Below are positions 10,687-23,200 of a DNA stretch of 64,000 nt, piece by piece; position 1 is the stretch's first letter; every line of letters begins with the position of its first letter. Made by a program: the position numbers and the translations under genes. Source of the DNA: Armigeres subalbatus (Eukaryota; Arthropoda; Insecta; Diptera; Culicidae); the NCBI RefSeq assembly GCF_024139115.2, contig NC_085141.1:244023047-244087046 (forward strand). The letters are read 5' to 3'. Below the pieces are notes generated by a model. The model was given only the letters and a program-made list of their open reading frames with translations. It was not told the origin of the DNA and did no database searches.

Positions 10687-12564
10687 TTCAGGCTTCCGAG
10701 CCTCTTGAAAGGAGGCTTCCGGGCCTCTTGAAAGGAGGCTTCCGGGCCTCTTGAAAGAAGGCTTGTGGTCCTCTTGAAAGGAGGCTTCCCAGCCTCTTGA
10801 AAGGAGGCTTCCGAGCCTCTTGAAAGGAGGCTTCCGAGCCTCTTGAAAGGAGGCTTCCGAGCCTCTTGAAAGGAGGCTTCCGAGCCTCTTGAAAGGAGGC
10901 TTCCGAGCCTCTTGAAAGGAGGCTTCCGAGCCTCTTGAAAGGAGACTTCCGAGCCTCTTGAAAGGCTTCCGAGCCTCTTGAAAGGAGGCTTCCGGGCCTC
11001 TTGAAAGGAGGCTTCCGGGCCTCTTGAAAGGAGGCTTCCGAGCCTCTTGAAAGGAGGCTTCCGGGCCTCTTGAAAAAAAGCTTCTGGGCCTCTTGAAAGG
11101 AGGCTTCCGGGCCTCTTGAAAGGAGGCTTCCGGGCCTCTTGAAAGGAGGCTTCCGGGCCTCTTGAAAGGAGGCTTCCGTGCCTCTTGAAAGGAGGCTTCC
11201 GGGCCTCTTGAAAGGAGGCTTCCGGCCTCTTGAAAGGAGGCTTCCGGGCCTCTTGAAAGGAGGCTTCTGGGCCTCTTGAAAGGAGGCTTCCGGGCCTCTT
11301 GAAAGGAGGCTTCCGGGCCTCTTGAAAGGAGGCTTCCGGGCCTCTTGAAAGGAGGCTTCCGGGCCTCTTGAAAGGAGGCTTCCGGGCCTCTTGAAAGGAG
11401 GCTTCCGGGCCTCTTGAAAGGAAGCTTCCGGGCCTCTTGAAAGGAGGCTTCCAAGCCTCTTGAAAGGAGGCTTCCAGGCCTCTTGAAAGGAGGCTTCCAG
11501 GCCTCTTGAAAGGAGGCTTCCGGGCCTCTTGAAAGGAGGCTTCCGGGCCTCTTGAAAGGAGGCTTCCGGGCCTCTTGAAAGAAGGCTTCCGGGCCTCTTG
11601 AAAGGAGGCTTCCGGGCCTCTTGAAAGGAGGCTTCCGGGCCTCTTGAAAGGAGGCTTCCGGCCTCTTGAAAGGAGGCTTCCGGGCCTCTTGAAAGGAGGC
11701 TTCCGGGCCTCTTGAAAGGAGGCTTCCGGGCCTCTTGAAAGGAGCCTTCCGGGCCTCTTGAAAGGAGGCTTCCAGGCCTCTTGAAAGGAGGCGTCCGGGC
11801 CTCTTGAAAGGAGGCTTCCGGGCCTCTTGAAAGGAGTCTTCCGGCCTCTTGAAAGGAGGCTTCCGGGCCTCTTGAAAGGAGGCTTCCGGGCCTCTTGAAA
11901 GGAGGCTTCCGGGCCTCTTGAAAGGAGGCTTCCGGGCCTCTTGAAAGGAGGCTTCCGGGCCTCTTGAAAGGAGGCTTCCGGGCCTCTTGAAAGGAGGCTC
12001 GGGGCCTCTTGAAAGGAGGCTTCCTGGGCCTCTTGAAAGCAGGCTTCCGGGCCTCTTGAAAGGAGGCTTCCGGCCTCTTGAAAGGAGGCTTCCGGCCTCT
12101 TGAAAGGAGGCTTCCGGGCCTCTTGAAAGGAGGCTTCCGGGCCTCTTGAAAGGAGGCTTCCGGGCCTCTTGAAAGGAGGCTTCCGGGCCTCTTGAAAGGA
12201 GGCTTACGGGCCTCTTGAAAGGAGGCTTCCGGGCCTCTTGAAAGGAGGCTTCCGGGCCTCTTGAAAGGAGGCTTCCGGGCCTCTTGAAAGGAGGCTTCCG
12301 GGCCTCTTGAAAGGAGGCTTCCGGGCCTCTTGCAAGGAGGCTTCCGGGCCTCTTGCAAGGAGGCTTCCGGGCCTCTTGCAAGGAGGCTTCCGGGCCTCTT
12401 GCAAGGAGGCTTCCGGGCCTCTTGAAAGGAGGCTTCCGGGCCTCTTGAAAGGAGGCTTCCGGTTCTCTTGAAAGGAGGCTTCCGGGCCTCTTGAAAGAAT
12501 GCTTCCGGGCCTCTTGAAAGGAGGCTTCCGGGCCTCTTGAAAGGAGGCTTCCGGGCCTCTTGAT
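10687..12564. repeat. 23-bp minisatellite, about 80 units
   Basis: The unit contains GGCTTCCGGGCCTCTTGAAA. The left end (about 10780-10980) is dominated by a GAGCCTC variant and the rest by GGGCCTC; units near 12330-12410 carry TTGCAAGG in place of TTGAAAGG. Because 23 is not a multiple of three, one peptide repeat cycles through three frames, which creates several long overlapping minus-strand frames (652, 556 and 156 codons). These are repeat artefacts. Confidence 0.95.
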
Positions 12565-12635
12565 GCCGAGTCTCTTAAAAGAAGGCCAGCGAAGGTACCC
12601 ACAGGGGTACATGTACCCCAGGTTGAGAACCGCTG
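12565..12635 (-). mobile_element. hAT-type transposon terminus bounding the minisatellite
   Basis: Read on the minus strand from 12635, the sequence starts CAGCGGTTCTCAACCTGGGG, a recognisable animal hAT terminal inverted repeat. It continues through GGTACATGTACCCC into AGAGACTCGGCATCAAGAGG, which merges into the first 23-bp unit. The opposite terminus was not found on the far side of the array, so the element is one-ended here or its other end has decayed. Confidence 0.6.
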
Positions 12636-13529
12636 TTTAGCATAATGGGTGCATGAAATTCGTCTGGGATTCATTTCAACAGCAAGTCGTACACGGAGGC
12701 AAGATTTCTTAGAATATACTAAATTGATTGATTCTTATACAAATATTTCATGAACCCTTACAATTCCGCATTCTTGTAATACAATACCTGAATAAAGAAA
12801 TTACTTTTTTTGTTCGTAGATAAATCTAACTTGTTTTTTATACCAAGATTTAACAAAATGCAATGTTCTTATTAAGAATGGTACGAAAACCTGCATTCAC
12901 TTCTTGAATCCTAGTCCTAGACTACTTTCCTTTTTTTAAACGAAGTTTTTCATTTCATTTTCAGAAATTCATCTCTTAGGGGTAGTACAATTATTACGTA
13001 AGCACTCGTGAGGGCGGAGGGTCTCTTACGCTCTAAACAAATTAAAAATATTTTGTATGAATAAAATCTTACAGAGGAGCGGGGAGTTTGGTTCCCAGAT
13101 GCAATTTTCCTACTCCTGATCGCAAAATAATGACATATGATGTGTCGCAAGTCATATTTGGAATTTCCTTTTCAATTTGGCCATCACTGGATATACTCCC
13201 TTATGGCCGGTTCCAAAAGGGCGAATAATCCCCAGACTGGTTAGAAGAAAGTTTCATTTCGGGCAGAACATGTCCGATATACATCTCCGAGCTGACCAAT
13301 CGCAGTATTAGGCAATTTTAACAGCATAGACTAAAGATTCAGTCGGCAATACTCACCAATAAAAAAAATCTACCCCAGTACAACCCGGAATAACTCCGGG
13401 ACCAAGTGGCCTATCCTAATTTTGAGTCACTTGTCATAATCTAGGAATCTATCAAGTTCCTCAGAGAAAAAATATACAAATCGGTTCAGAAACATTTTTT
13501 AAATTTTTACCCCTACTGTCAAACGTATA
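12636..13529. other. Non-coding stretch with transposon scraps
   Basis: No gene is visible. Around 12990-13130 there is an ATTACGTAAGC-type motif and a G-rich strip (GGGCGGAGGGTC). Together they resemble the TACGTAACG and pyrimidine-tract pattern seen again at 13857-13950 and inside the MITE at 16860-17150. These look like decayed MITE ends. Confidence 0.35.
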
Positions 13530-14056
13530 CCGGATAAGCGTTAAGATCTACAGCTGATTTGAAGGCTTTTTCGTTACTCAAAACTCGCGTGCAGTACTCC
13601 TCCTGGAAGATCAAAGACATCGTAAGTAAGTTTTCAAATATTATGGGTTATCGAAACTGTTATTGAGTTCGAGACTTGATCTTTTCGAATATGTTACGAA
13701 TATGGTTGAACCCGTATCTGAGTTTTGAGTGACGAATATAGCTACATCATGGCTGTAGATCACAAGATCTGAACTCAAGAATAGTTTGGATGACCCAGAA
13801 TAGTCTAAAACCATTTTACGATGTCTGCTGATTTTCTGAAGTATGTTGGGGAAGATGCATTAATTACGTAACGCAAAAATTGGCCATTTTCAACCCCCCT
13901 CCCCTGCACCCTATGTCACATTTTTTGTATGAAGCATCCAAAAAACAATTGTATGGAGTGTCTTGAGTGTATTGAGTGTCGTAAAAAGCTTGCATCGTGA
14001 CTGTAGATCGCAAGTTCTGGACTCAAAGACAATTTGGATCACCTAGCACATCACAA
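13530..14056. repeat. Old interspersed repeat, insertion target of RTE copy 1
   Basis: It contains both orientations of the 150-bp-class family: AAGATCTACAGCTG near 13540, and 'GAACTCAAGAATAGTTTGGATGA' near 13770 plus a similar phrase at 14015. The last one continues, across RTE copy 1, into sequence after 18396. A scrap with ATTACGTAACGCAAAAATTG lies at 13862-13950. Confidence 0.6.
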
Positions 14057-14058
14057 TC

Positions 14059-16173
14059 ATCACAGTTCGAGAATCCGATAATGAAAGAATACGGACTGAT
14101 TTTACGGCGACGACTCTTAGCGCGAAACAGCGGACACGAATAGGAACATGGAACGTTTTAACCCTAGCCCAGCAGGGTAAATTGGCACAACTTGCCAATG
14201 AGGCACGCCGCATGAAGCTTGAGATCCTGGGACTGAGTGAAGTCCGTTGGCCAAACTTTGGAGAACACAGAACGCCGTCGGGACAAGTTCTGCTATACTC
14301 TGGTTTACGAGGTGAATACGCTCCCCGGCATCGCGGAGTTGGCTTCCTATTAAGCGCTCAGGCACACTCTGCGCTTATGAAGTGGGAACCTATAAGTGAA
14401 AGGATAATCGTTGCCAGATTCAGAACACGGGTCCGAAACCTTACTATAATCCAATGTTATGCGCCAACCGATGCTGCCGATCTGCAAGACAAAGAGAACT
14501 TCTACAGTCAACTCAATGCCGTCGTAGATAGAATTCCGAAGGGTGATATCAAGATCTGTTTGGGCGACTTCAATGCGAAGATCGGATCCGACAACTCGAA
14601 CCATGAGCACATTATGGGACGCCATGGTCTCGGAGAAATGAGCGAAAACGGAGAGCTGTTCGCAGAATTTTGTGGTAATAACGACGTGGTGATCGGGGGA
14701 TCGCTCTTCCCTCATCGATCGGTTCACAAGGTCACGTGGGTCTCCCGTGACGGCTTTACAGAAAATCAAATCGACCACATCTGCATCAGCCGAAAATGGA
14801 AACGGAGCCTTCTTGATGTACGGAATAAACGTAGTGCCGATATCGCGTCTGATCATCACCTCCTCATCGGCGAAATACGCCTGCGCATTGCGCGGATTCG
14901 TCGGCAGGAGGAAAGAGTTGGACGACGATTCAACACACGCCGACTGGAAGATGCCACGGTGAAACGGTCCTTCGTTGAAGAACTGGAGACGCGTGCTGCA
15001 GATATTCCGGAAGGTGGCAGCGTGGAAGACCAATGGACCGCCATCAAGAATGCCTTCATCGCCACCAGCGAGAACAATCTGGGCGAACTACGCACCCAGA
15101 GAGAACAATGGATCACCGATGAGACCTGGAGGAAGATAGAGGAGCGAAGAGAAGCCAAAGCCGCGATAGAGCGATCGAAAACCAGAGGAGCCAAAGTCTT
15201 AGCCCGTCAACGATACACGGCTCTTGAGAAGGAAGTAAAACGCTCATGTCGACGGGACAAGCGAGCGTGGGCAGACTCTCTGGTCGACGAAGGAGAGAGA
15301 GCCGCCGCAACCGGGGACATTCACCTCCTCTACGATATCTCACGACGCTTAAGCGGGGCGAAGATGAATGCAACGATGCCTGTGAATGACGCGAATGATC
15401 AATTATTGACCGACCCAACTGACCAGCTGAAACGTTGGTTCGAGCACTTCGAACAACTTTTTCAAGTGCCAACCAGGCCATCACCACCTCGGCATGATCT
15501 GCCTAGGATCCGACGTATAACACGTGTCAATACCGAAGCTCCATCACTGCTAGAGATTCAAACAGCCATCCAAAGCATGAAATCGAATAAAGCCCCAGGG
15601 GTCGACCGCATATCAGCCGAGATGCTCAAAGCTGACCCCATGACATCCGCTCAACTACTGCATCGTTTATTTCGTAATATGTGGGACACCGCAACTTTCC
15701 CGGTCGACTGGATGCAAGGTATCTTAGTGAAGGTGCCCAAAAAGGGTGACCTGACTGTATGCGATAACTGGCGAAGCATTATGTTGCTGTGTACCGTCAA
15801 AGTTCTTTGCAAAATTATCCTAGCCCGGATTCAGGAGAAGATCGATGCGACTCTCCGGCGGCAGCAAGCCGGATTCCGTGCCGGAAGATCCTGTGTGGAC
15901 CATATTGTCACGCTCCACATCATTTTGGAGCAGGTCAGCGAATTCCAAGAGTCCCTTTACTTGGTATTCATTGACTACGAAAAAGCTTTCGACCGTCTCA
16001 ATCACGAGAATATGTGGGGCGCCCTGAGACGCAAGGGGGTTCCTGAGAAAATCATCGGCCTCATCGAAGCACAGTACGAGGCCTTTTCGTGTAGAGTGCT
16101 GCACAATGGGGTCTTGTCCGACCTTATCCGGGTCGTAGCTGGTGTGAGGCAAGGATGTATTCTATCACCGTTA
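14059..16173 (+). pseudogene. Endonuclease and first half of reverse transcriptase, RTE copy 1
   Basis: The frame is open from the 5' end of the truncated element. The endonuclease shows RIGTWNVLTLAQQG, LGLSEVRWP, GDFNAKIGSDN, NQIDHICIS and ASDHHLL. A linker rich in Arg, Lys and Glu follows, then the reverse transcriptase with NKAPGVDRISAEMLK, RRQQAGFRAGRSCVDH, FIDYEKAFD (first catalytic Asp) and GVRQGCILSPL. No ATG belongs to the true start, because the 5' end is missing; translation from a TTG at 14182 would be arbitrary. The frame is cut at 16173 by the MITE and stops a few codons inside it. BovB-like RTE proteins share this domain order. The copy is dead as it stands. Confidence 0.88.
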
Positions 16174-17477
16174 GAGTAGAGTGGGGCAAGAGTGCGCGTG
16201 GGGTAAGAGTACGTTTTCGATTTTTTGAAGTAATAAAAAAAGATAAACTAGCAGCACTGCATCAGTTTGACAGGTATTCTGGCCAACTATTATCATGTGT
16301 AATTGTAAACGATTTGAATAAACAACAAGGGAGATATGGAATTAGATAACTTTTTGATCATTTTGCTAAAAATAATTGGATTTCCGCAACTAGTATTTCA
16401 TTACCATATATACGTTCAATCAGGTGAACATTATACCATTTCGATAACCTATTGTATAGAGTACTTTATGGTACAGAACACCAATCCGGTTGGTTTTCCA
16501 AGAAGTCAAAACCATTACTTGAATAATTTTTGGGACTGTGGGGTAAAAGTACGCAGGAACCGGTGGGGCAAGAGTACGCATATGAATCTTCAAGTTATGA
16601 TGTCAAACCCGTATCTCCGGCCGAAATAAGACTTCTTCCAAAGCGTAAAGATCCACAACTAAGAAAAAAGGGACAGAATTCGAAATTATCACAAGTTTTT
16701 AGGATAAGTTGAAGTAATTCGGTATTAGAAAGGACTTAGCAAACAAAGCGCTGAAGCGAAATAATGAAATTGTATTAGGACTTGTTGTACACCTAAACAT
16801 AGTACGAAAACACAATTTCATCAAAATGATAATTTCATTCAATCAAAAGAAACATTCATAAATTACGCAACGTTTAGCTGGGAGGGGTTGTGAGTTGTGT
16901 GACGATCCATATAATTTTAGAGGATTCATACAAATAGTGTAAGATAGGTGGAGGGGTGATGAAATAGCCAAATTTTACGTTACGTGATTGGTAGACTTTC
17001 TTTAAAGAAAGTGCTTTTGAATACGCCACGTGAAACCTGATATATATTTTTACCTCTGTAGTTTTTTGTATATATAAAAAACAATGGTTTTTCGTATGAA
17101 AGTGTACATTTTTAGGACCCCCCCCCCCCTTTAAGAGTTGCGTAATCTTTAAACATTCCCTAATATATGCTCATTAAACATCAATTATATGTTATTAGCT
17201 CTGATTTGTGTTAATATATACTTAAAGCACATGATTGGATAAATGCGTACTCTTACCCCACCCGATGCGCACTTTTACCCCACCGGTGCGTTTTTCACTT
17301 GTCTTGCAATAAGGGTTCTACTAAAACGAATCTCAATAATTTCAATATTTTTTCCACTGGGTAACATAAAGGAAGAGTATATGAATCATCGACACTGATT
17401 TGATATGCAGAAGCTTGCTTCATAAGGGCCACATGATCGATTGAAAACTAAGTGCGTACTCTTGCCCCACTCTACTC
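16174..17477. mobile_element. 1.3-kb TA-flanked MITE inside RTE copy 1
   Basis: TA at 16172-16173 and 17478-17479 flanks the element; copy 2 of the RTE shows the empty site with a single TA. The ends are inverted repeats starting GAGTAGAGTGGGGCAAGAGT. The motif GTGGGGYAARAGTACGC, related to the end, is reiterated inside near 16195, 16540 and 16562, and in the opposite orientation near 17245 and 17270. The middle (16858-17150) contains TACGCAACG/TACGTTACG-type scraps and a poly-C run, probably another nested element. No transposase is encoded. Confidence 0.9.
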
Positions 17478-17479
17478 TA

Positions 17480-18372
17480 CTGTTCCTCATCGTAATCGAT
17501 GAGATTCTGGTAGATGCGATTGACCGTGAACCAGACCGCGGGCTGTTATGGCAGCCTATAACCTTGGAGCACCTAAACGACTTCGAATTGGCGGATGACG
17601 TTGCACTACTCGCGCAACGGCGCTCTGATATGCAGAGTAAGCTCAACGACCTTGCCGATCGCTCCTCCTCGGCAGGTTTAGTCATCAACGCCAACAAAAC
17701 CAAATCGTTGGATGTAAACACGGTGACTCCTTCCAGTTTCACAGTAGCCGGGCAACCAGTGGAGAATGTTGAAAGCTTCCAATATCTTGGTAGCCAAATG
17801 GCGTCAGACGGCGGTACCAATATCGACATAGGGGCACGGATCAAGAAAGCAAGGGCTGCCTTTGCGAGTTTAAGAAATATCTGGAAAAACAGGCAGATAA
17901 GTGAACGCACCAAAATACGAATTTTCAACTCTAACGTGAAATCTGTGCTGTTATATGCTAGCGAAACATGGTGTGTATCAGTGGAGAACACTCAACGGCT
18001 GCAGGTGTTCATTAACAGATGCCTGCGGTATATAATTCGGGCCTGGTGGCCTCACAACTGGATCTAAAACAACGTCGTTGTCACCAGAGGCCGATAACAA
18101 CAGAAATTCGGGATCGGAAGTGGGGCTGGGTCGGCCACACTCTACGTAGGGGCGGAAACGAAATCTGTAAGCAAGCATTAGACTGGAACCCAGCGGGACA
18201 TCGCAGCAGAGGCAGACCCAGAGGCTCATGGCGGCGAAGCCTCAATAAAGAAATAAAAGAAGTCGACCGAAATCTAACCTGGCAACAGGTTGAAGCGATA
18301 GCCGGGCATCGCTCAGGATGGAGATCTTTCAAGTCGGCCTTTTGCACCACGGGAGGTGTACAGGATCCATAA
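17480..18372 (+). pseudogene. Second half of reverse transcriptase and C-terminus, RTE copy 1
   Basis: The frame resumes after the MITE with LFLIVIDEILVDAIDR and then ELADDVALLAQRR, which holds the two catalytic Asp residues of the RT active site. A conserved C-terminal region follows with QYLGSQMASDGG and VKSVLLYASETW. Around 18064-18075 a 10-bp deletion and a C-to-A change, relative to copy 2, create a stop. Downstream the original protein can be followed in another frame (RDRKWGWVGHTLRRGG to FCTTGGVQD) up to 18372. Confidence 0.85.
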
Positions 18373-18396
18373 GTAAGTAAGTAAAGCACATCACAA

Positions 18397-20281
18397 AAAA
18401 TATTTCTAACTTGTTTTGTCATTTCTCTATTTTTGGAAAATAAATTGGGCCTGAAAGGGTTAAATCGCTAAAGTCACATCTGAAGACCGGCCAGAATGGG
18501 CCTTCCGGAATTACCTGCGGTAACACCAATGCACAACAATAAAAAAAAACTTTTCTAGAAACCCTAGTCCTGTATATAATCGACGACGCACAAAAGAAGT
18601 TCAATAAAAGATGCAGAACAGGGTTGACAGTTTTTGTCCCAGATTTTTACAAAAGAAATTGAAAATTACGCTACGTGAAAAGCGGGGATGATTTCCGACG
18701 CCGTTATTACCGACGCCTGAAATCTGTTTTCCACTGAGTTGCAAAACTATAAATTCTGCGGAAAACTTTTTTCTCTCGCCCTACATAACACCAAAATAAT
18801 AATAACGATGATGCACTCGTGCGTCCTTTGCCATTTTTGTAGTCTCGCGGCCCTACCATCTAACTTTAACGCTCCACTTCCTGTTGTCTTTCCGTTTTCA
18901 GCACATTTTTCAACGATTTACAGTTCGTTAGTTTTTGGAGCGTTTCCAGAGCGAACGCCAATGGGAAACTTTTTTTTTTCCCGCCCTGGTCGGTATATCG
19001 GCTTTTTGTGCGCATTCTACCTCGAGCCTGGCAACTAAAGCAATTGCTGTAGAACTATGTGCCTACGTTATAATGAGGTATGAGTAGAAGGGCTTTCCGT
19101 GGCATCGTACTCAAATTACGCTACGCCTTTGGCACACCGCCCCCCCCACTCTACTTTTCGTAACGTTTATTGTTTGAATGATCCTAACTAATACCCCTAA
19201 AATGTATCAATCGTGTCACTGAGCAGCATGACGTAATTATTGTTTCTCGCCAATCGTACTCTCGTCGTCGTGGTCGTGAGGAAATCATCTTTCGGATCAT
19301 TATTTTCTTCACACTTGGCAGCGCGTGAATAATCGCGTTGCTTTCGATTGTAGAATAATTCAAACATTTCAATTCAATGCTGTGCCACTCATATCCATTG
19401 GAGTCCAATTGATATATTTAACGTTACTATTTTACAGATGCTAGAAAATATTATTTTTGGTCGATGAGTTCGATAAGTTTTGACTTGCTCTTGATTCGAA
19501 TCGTGCTTGACAATCTGTGCACCTATCATGTGCAACTGAATTGCACTGAAACGTAATTTAATAATCCATATTATAATTATTTAAACAAAGGCTATCCAGA
19601 TTCATTTATTATTCAGGCTGATGGCATACTCTTCAAATTTCACAAAAGTGTAGAAAAACGTGCTTGCTATTTTATATAAAGCTACTTTGGATGAAGCGAA
19701 ATAAACCCGCCGCTGACATCTAACATCAATTGTCGTGTGTCAATTGATAAAATCGGCCGTACTGGACATTCCATTGCCATTTTAGATAATCATTCTGAAC
19801 ATGACAATGCCCTCTCAAGAAAGTCTAAATGACAAATTAATTATTCCTATTCGATTCCTAGGATACACAACTAATGTGCTAATGTGAAATCGCGAACCTC
19901 AAGGTCGACCATTCTGCCATAGATTACTCACTATAAGGCATCCATGCACTTATTCGCCCCCAGAGATTTAAATTATACATCCATATTTTTTTTGCGTATG
20001 CCAAAGCCTATTCTATCCGGCTGATGTGAGAAATTCCGCAGCGCCGCACAAAGAAGATGAGATTCCCGGAGGCTGTTGAATTGCTTAAAACCATCTTCAA
20101 ACAAAATTCGTCCTACAGTTCCGTTCGACACACGTATTAGAGCGGTCTACAGACCGTCGACAATCGGTTTCAGCAATCAAGCACCAACGGGACGGTGCCG
20201 TGTGAATTAAGTTACGTTGACCTGTGATTCAGAAGTGAATGATCGTGATCAATATCGAGTAGGAAAAAAGTGCTAATCATA
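18397..20281. other. Intergenic DNA and 5' region of the cuticular gene
   Basis: 18397-18420 continues the repeat that RTE copy 1 entered. No convincing gene lies between 18420 and 20100; short frames are chance. The part from about 20100 to 20281 is less AT-rich and precedes the start codon, so it should hold the promoter and 5' UTR of the gene below, but I cannot name a TATA box or initiator with confidence. Confidence 0.4.
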
Positions 20282-23200
20282 ATGAAGATCATAACACTGG
20301 CCGTAAGTGTTTTATGGGCTCACGAGGAAAGGTTCCAACGAACGACATTGATGATCTGTCTTTGCAGTTTCCGGTGTTCACGATGTGCATCGTATCGCCA
20401 GTGCTCGGCGTCGATGATGATTTCAACATTGATGTGAAGCAGAGGAATGCCGAAGTGTACCATGAGCAAAGTTCGAAGAAAAGTACGTATCGGTTCTATT
20501 GGGGGCACATTGGCTCTAAGGAAAGTATGGAAGTATTTAATGTGATTGATTTATACGCCACTGCAGCAACATGTATGGTGGACTTCTATGCGCGAGAAGT
20601 AACGAAAAGTGTACCGGCAGTAATTTGTATAAAAACTATTGAAATCAATTTCCTCAAAATAACGAACTTTTAAAGCAACATTTTTGTACCAGTTGTGCAT
20701 AAAGATGTGTTCAATTTTATTCAAGATGCTCATATACAATTGTTTGGCATAGTGTCCATATGTTTAATCGAAAAACCAAATGTTTACTCCAGAAGCTTTC
20801 TAATTAAGTGTCGTAAGTCAATTGATTCCTGTTCGTAGAAAATTTTCGTTTTCGGAAGGTTATAATCCATCCAGTAACCTACCTATCTTAATCTTGAAGC
20901 TTACCGTAACTAGTCGGTAACATGCGCGGCTACAAAGCAAATCATGCTGTAGATGACTGTGTGGAATCTTCACGTGACAGCTCTTTTGTACAACAGTTTA
21001 CATGACCAGCTCTTTCCGAATCGAGGTGCGCAATACCACCCCCACACGGATATTGTTCAGGAAACTTCCCTATATTGTCTAAGTGAATTCGTGCTAGCCA
21101 CGTGATATATAAATGCATAAACAGTAATTAGGTTAAGAAACCAGTTGATAATTGTGGAAGTGCTGTCGCGATGCAATTTTAATTCCTAGTCCATAGATGT
21201 AGTGTTCGATCATCTTTCACCAGAATGTAACACTCAAGAAGTCATCTATATTAATCTGAATTGTGCAGGTACTGAAGAAATTTATGTTAGACCGCTGATT
21301 GGAATCACTCAAGTTTGAGTGAGAAATCACTCAATTTCGGTTAGTTGAATCAATTAATAAGGTTGATCTGAACTATTTTCCTTGAAAAAACTAGGGCATC
21401 AAAAAATATTTTTCTCAAATTTTCCAACGAAAACAAACCCTCATAACTATCCATTTAATTGTCTGTGCATTTTATTCCTTTCTCATATATCAAATAGAGC
21501 AAAACGGCAAGTTTACTCAGCTCGACGAATTGACAATTCGACAATGGAAGCTATTTTTTTCTTTATTTAAATGATTTTTAATGGAAAGCTAGATAATATT
21601 GAATTGTTATAATAATATTTTCTCAGAAATGGAGTATAATCTATTTTACTGTTGATTTTATGTATTTGACTTTTTTACATCACTTTGTCTGAAACTTGAT
21701 TATGCATATGTACAACATGTGATAGATTTAGTTCGAAAAAGGTATTGGAGGGTAACCGCCCCTTCGGTGGGGTTTGATCCCACGACCCCAGTTTTTACAT
21801 CGTTAGGGCATTTTAAATCACCCCTCCCTAAAGGTTGATGAGTACGGAGAAAAGTAATCGAAGTTCGGGGTTTTCATTGCCAAAACTTCGTCAATATTTC
21901 ACCGAAAACAAAATTGATTTTTTACATTCTCTGCAATTTTAACGATTCTCCTGATTGCAACCACCTCCGAACTGCTTTATTGGAATCGGAAAATGTTTTT
22001 TTTTTTTCATTTTCAAGATGAAATACTTTTACGCACTGGCCCATCGCTTGTGTTTATGAGGTATATCACCCTTCCCATATTTTCGGGCGCTGCACATAGG
22101 AGTATATAAGGTAAAAAATAAAACAAATTGGTTCTGATCATTTTTGGCGTCATTTGATTTTTAGCGTGATTAAGGGTATATGGCATGTATTTTAAATTGG
22201 CGATCTATCTAAAAAAAACACAAAACATCAATAGTTTTAAGTATAACTGGTTGGATAAAATATTTTATCATAAGTATATCATTATCCGTCATAATACATA
22301 AAAAAAATTATGAATTTCTTGGTGATTCCTATGTGCTTCAAACAAATAACACTGAAAATCTAAGTCTGGAGTTCGGACGAGTTCGGATGAGCACTTGGCA
22401 GCAATAGAAGCGTGGAAAAGCTATCAATAATTCTGTTCTGGTTTCATAATTTGAAACTATTTTATTCACAACTAAAACTTAATTTTAAAATTTGAGAAAA
22501 AAATGTTAGCGTGTCTGAATAAGTGTTTAAAATATGCTTAGATTGCATATACAACTCAAATAAACCCATAAACATACCTCAAACTTGAAAGTTCACATTG
22601 AAAAGTTCATCAAAATAGTAAATAACGCTGCAAAGAAATCGTTTTATGAGCATATTGGAATGGAGATTAACGCTTTCAGGCCTAATTTTTTCCAAGCGGT
22701 ATTACCCAGTAAATTTGATATATTCAATTCGTTTTCGTGATTAATAATGGAGAAATGACAAAACAAGATAAAAAAATTGTTTTGGGATGTGCTAGACCAT
22801 CCAAACTGTCCTTGAGTTCAGAGCTTATGATCTACAGCCACAACACAAGCTTTTTTCGTCATTTCAAGCTTGGATATGCATTCGAGGACTGAAAAACGGC
22901 TTTATTGTAGCTGTAGATCTCAAGTCCCGATCTCAAGGACAGTTTGGATGACCCAGAATATCTTAAAACTATCTTACGATATCTTTTGCCTTCCCAAGAG
23001 CTGTAATGGATACAACTGAATGCATATTGAAGCTTTGACGACTGAAAAAAGGCTTTATTGTAGCTGTAGATCTCAAGTCCCGATCTCAAGGACAGTTTGG
23101 ATAACTCAGAATATCTCAAAACTATCTTACGAAATCTTTTGCCTTCCCAGGAGCTGTAATGGATACAACTGAATGCATATTGAAGATTTGAAGACCGAAA

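Larger units (their letters stand above)
14057..18384 (+). mobile_element. RTE-type non-LTR retrotransposon, copy 1 (5'-truncated)
   Basis: The element is flanked by a 12-bp target duplication, AGCACATCACAA, at 14045-14056 and 18385-18396, so its limits are well defined. It carries one endonuclease-reverse transcriptase frame and ends in a TAAG microsatellite tail, a feature of the RTE clade. Compared with copy 2 (26599-30292) it starts later, so it is 5'-truncated. A TA-flanked MITE at 16174-17477 splits it. Without the MITE it would be about 3.0 kb. Confidence 0.9.

Noticed and set aside
10654..12674. Three overlapping minus-strand frames of 652, 556 and 156 codons
   Set aside because: A 23-bp unit cycles one peptide through all three frames, so any stop-free unit makes long frames. 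This is a minisatellite artefact.
14117..15487. Long minus-strand frames opposite the RTE endonuclease and RT (also around 27426-29891)
   Set aside because: They are antisense shadows of the RTE gene and recur identically in both copies; none has a domain.
21740..21845. Possible tRNA gene or SINE from the GGTTTGATCCC box-B-like word
   Set aside because: No box A at the right distance and no cloverleaf; left as unassigned.
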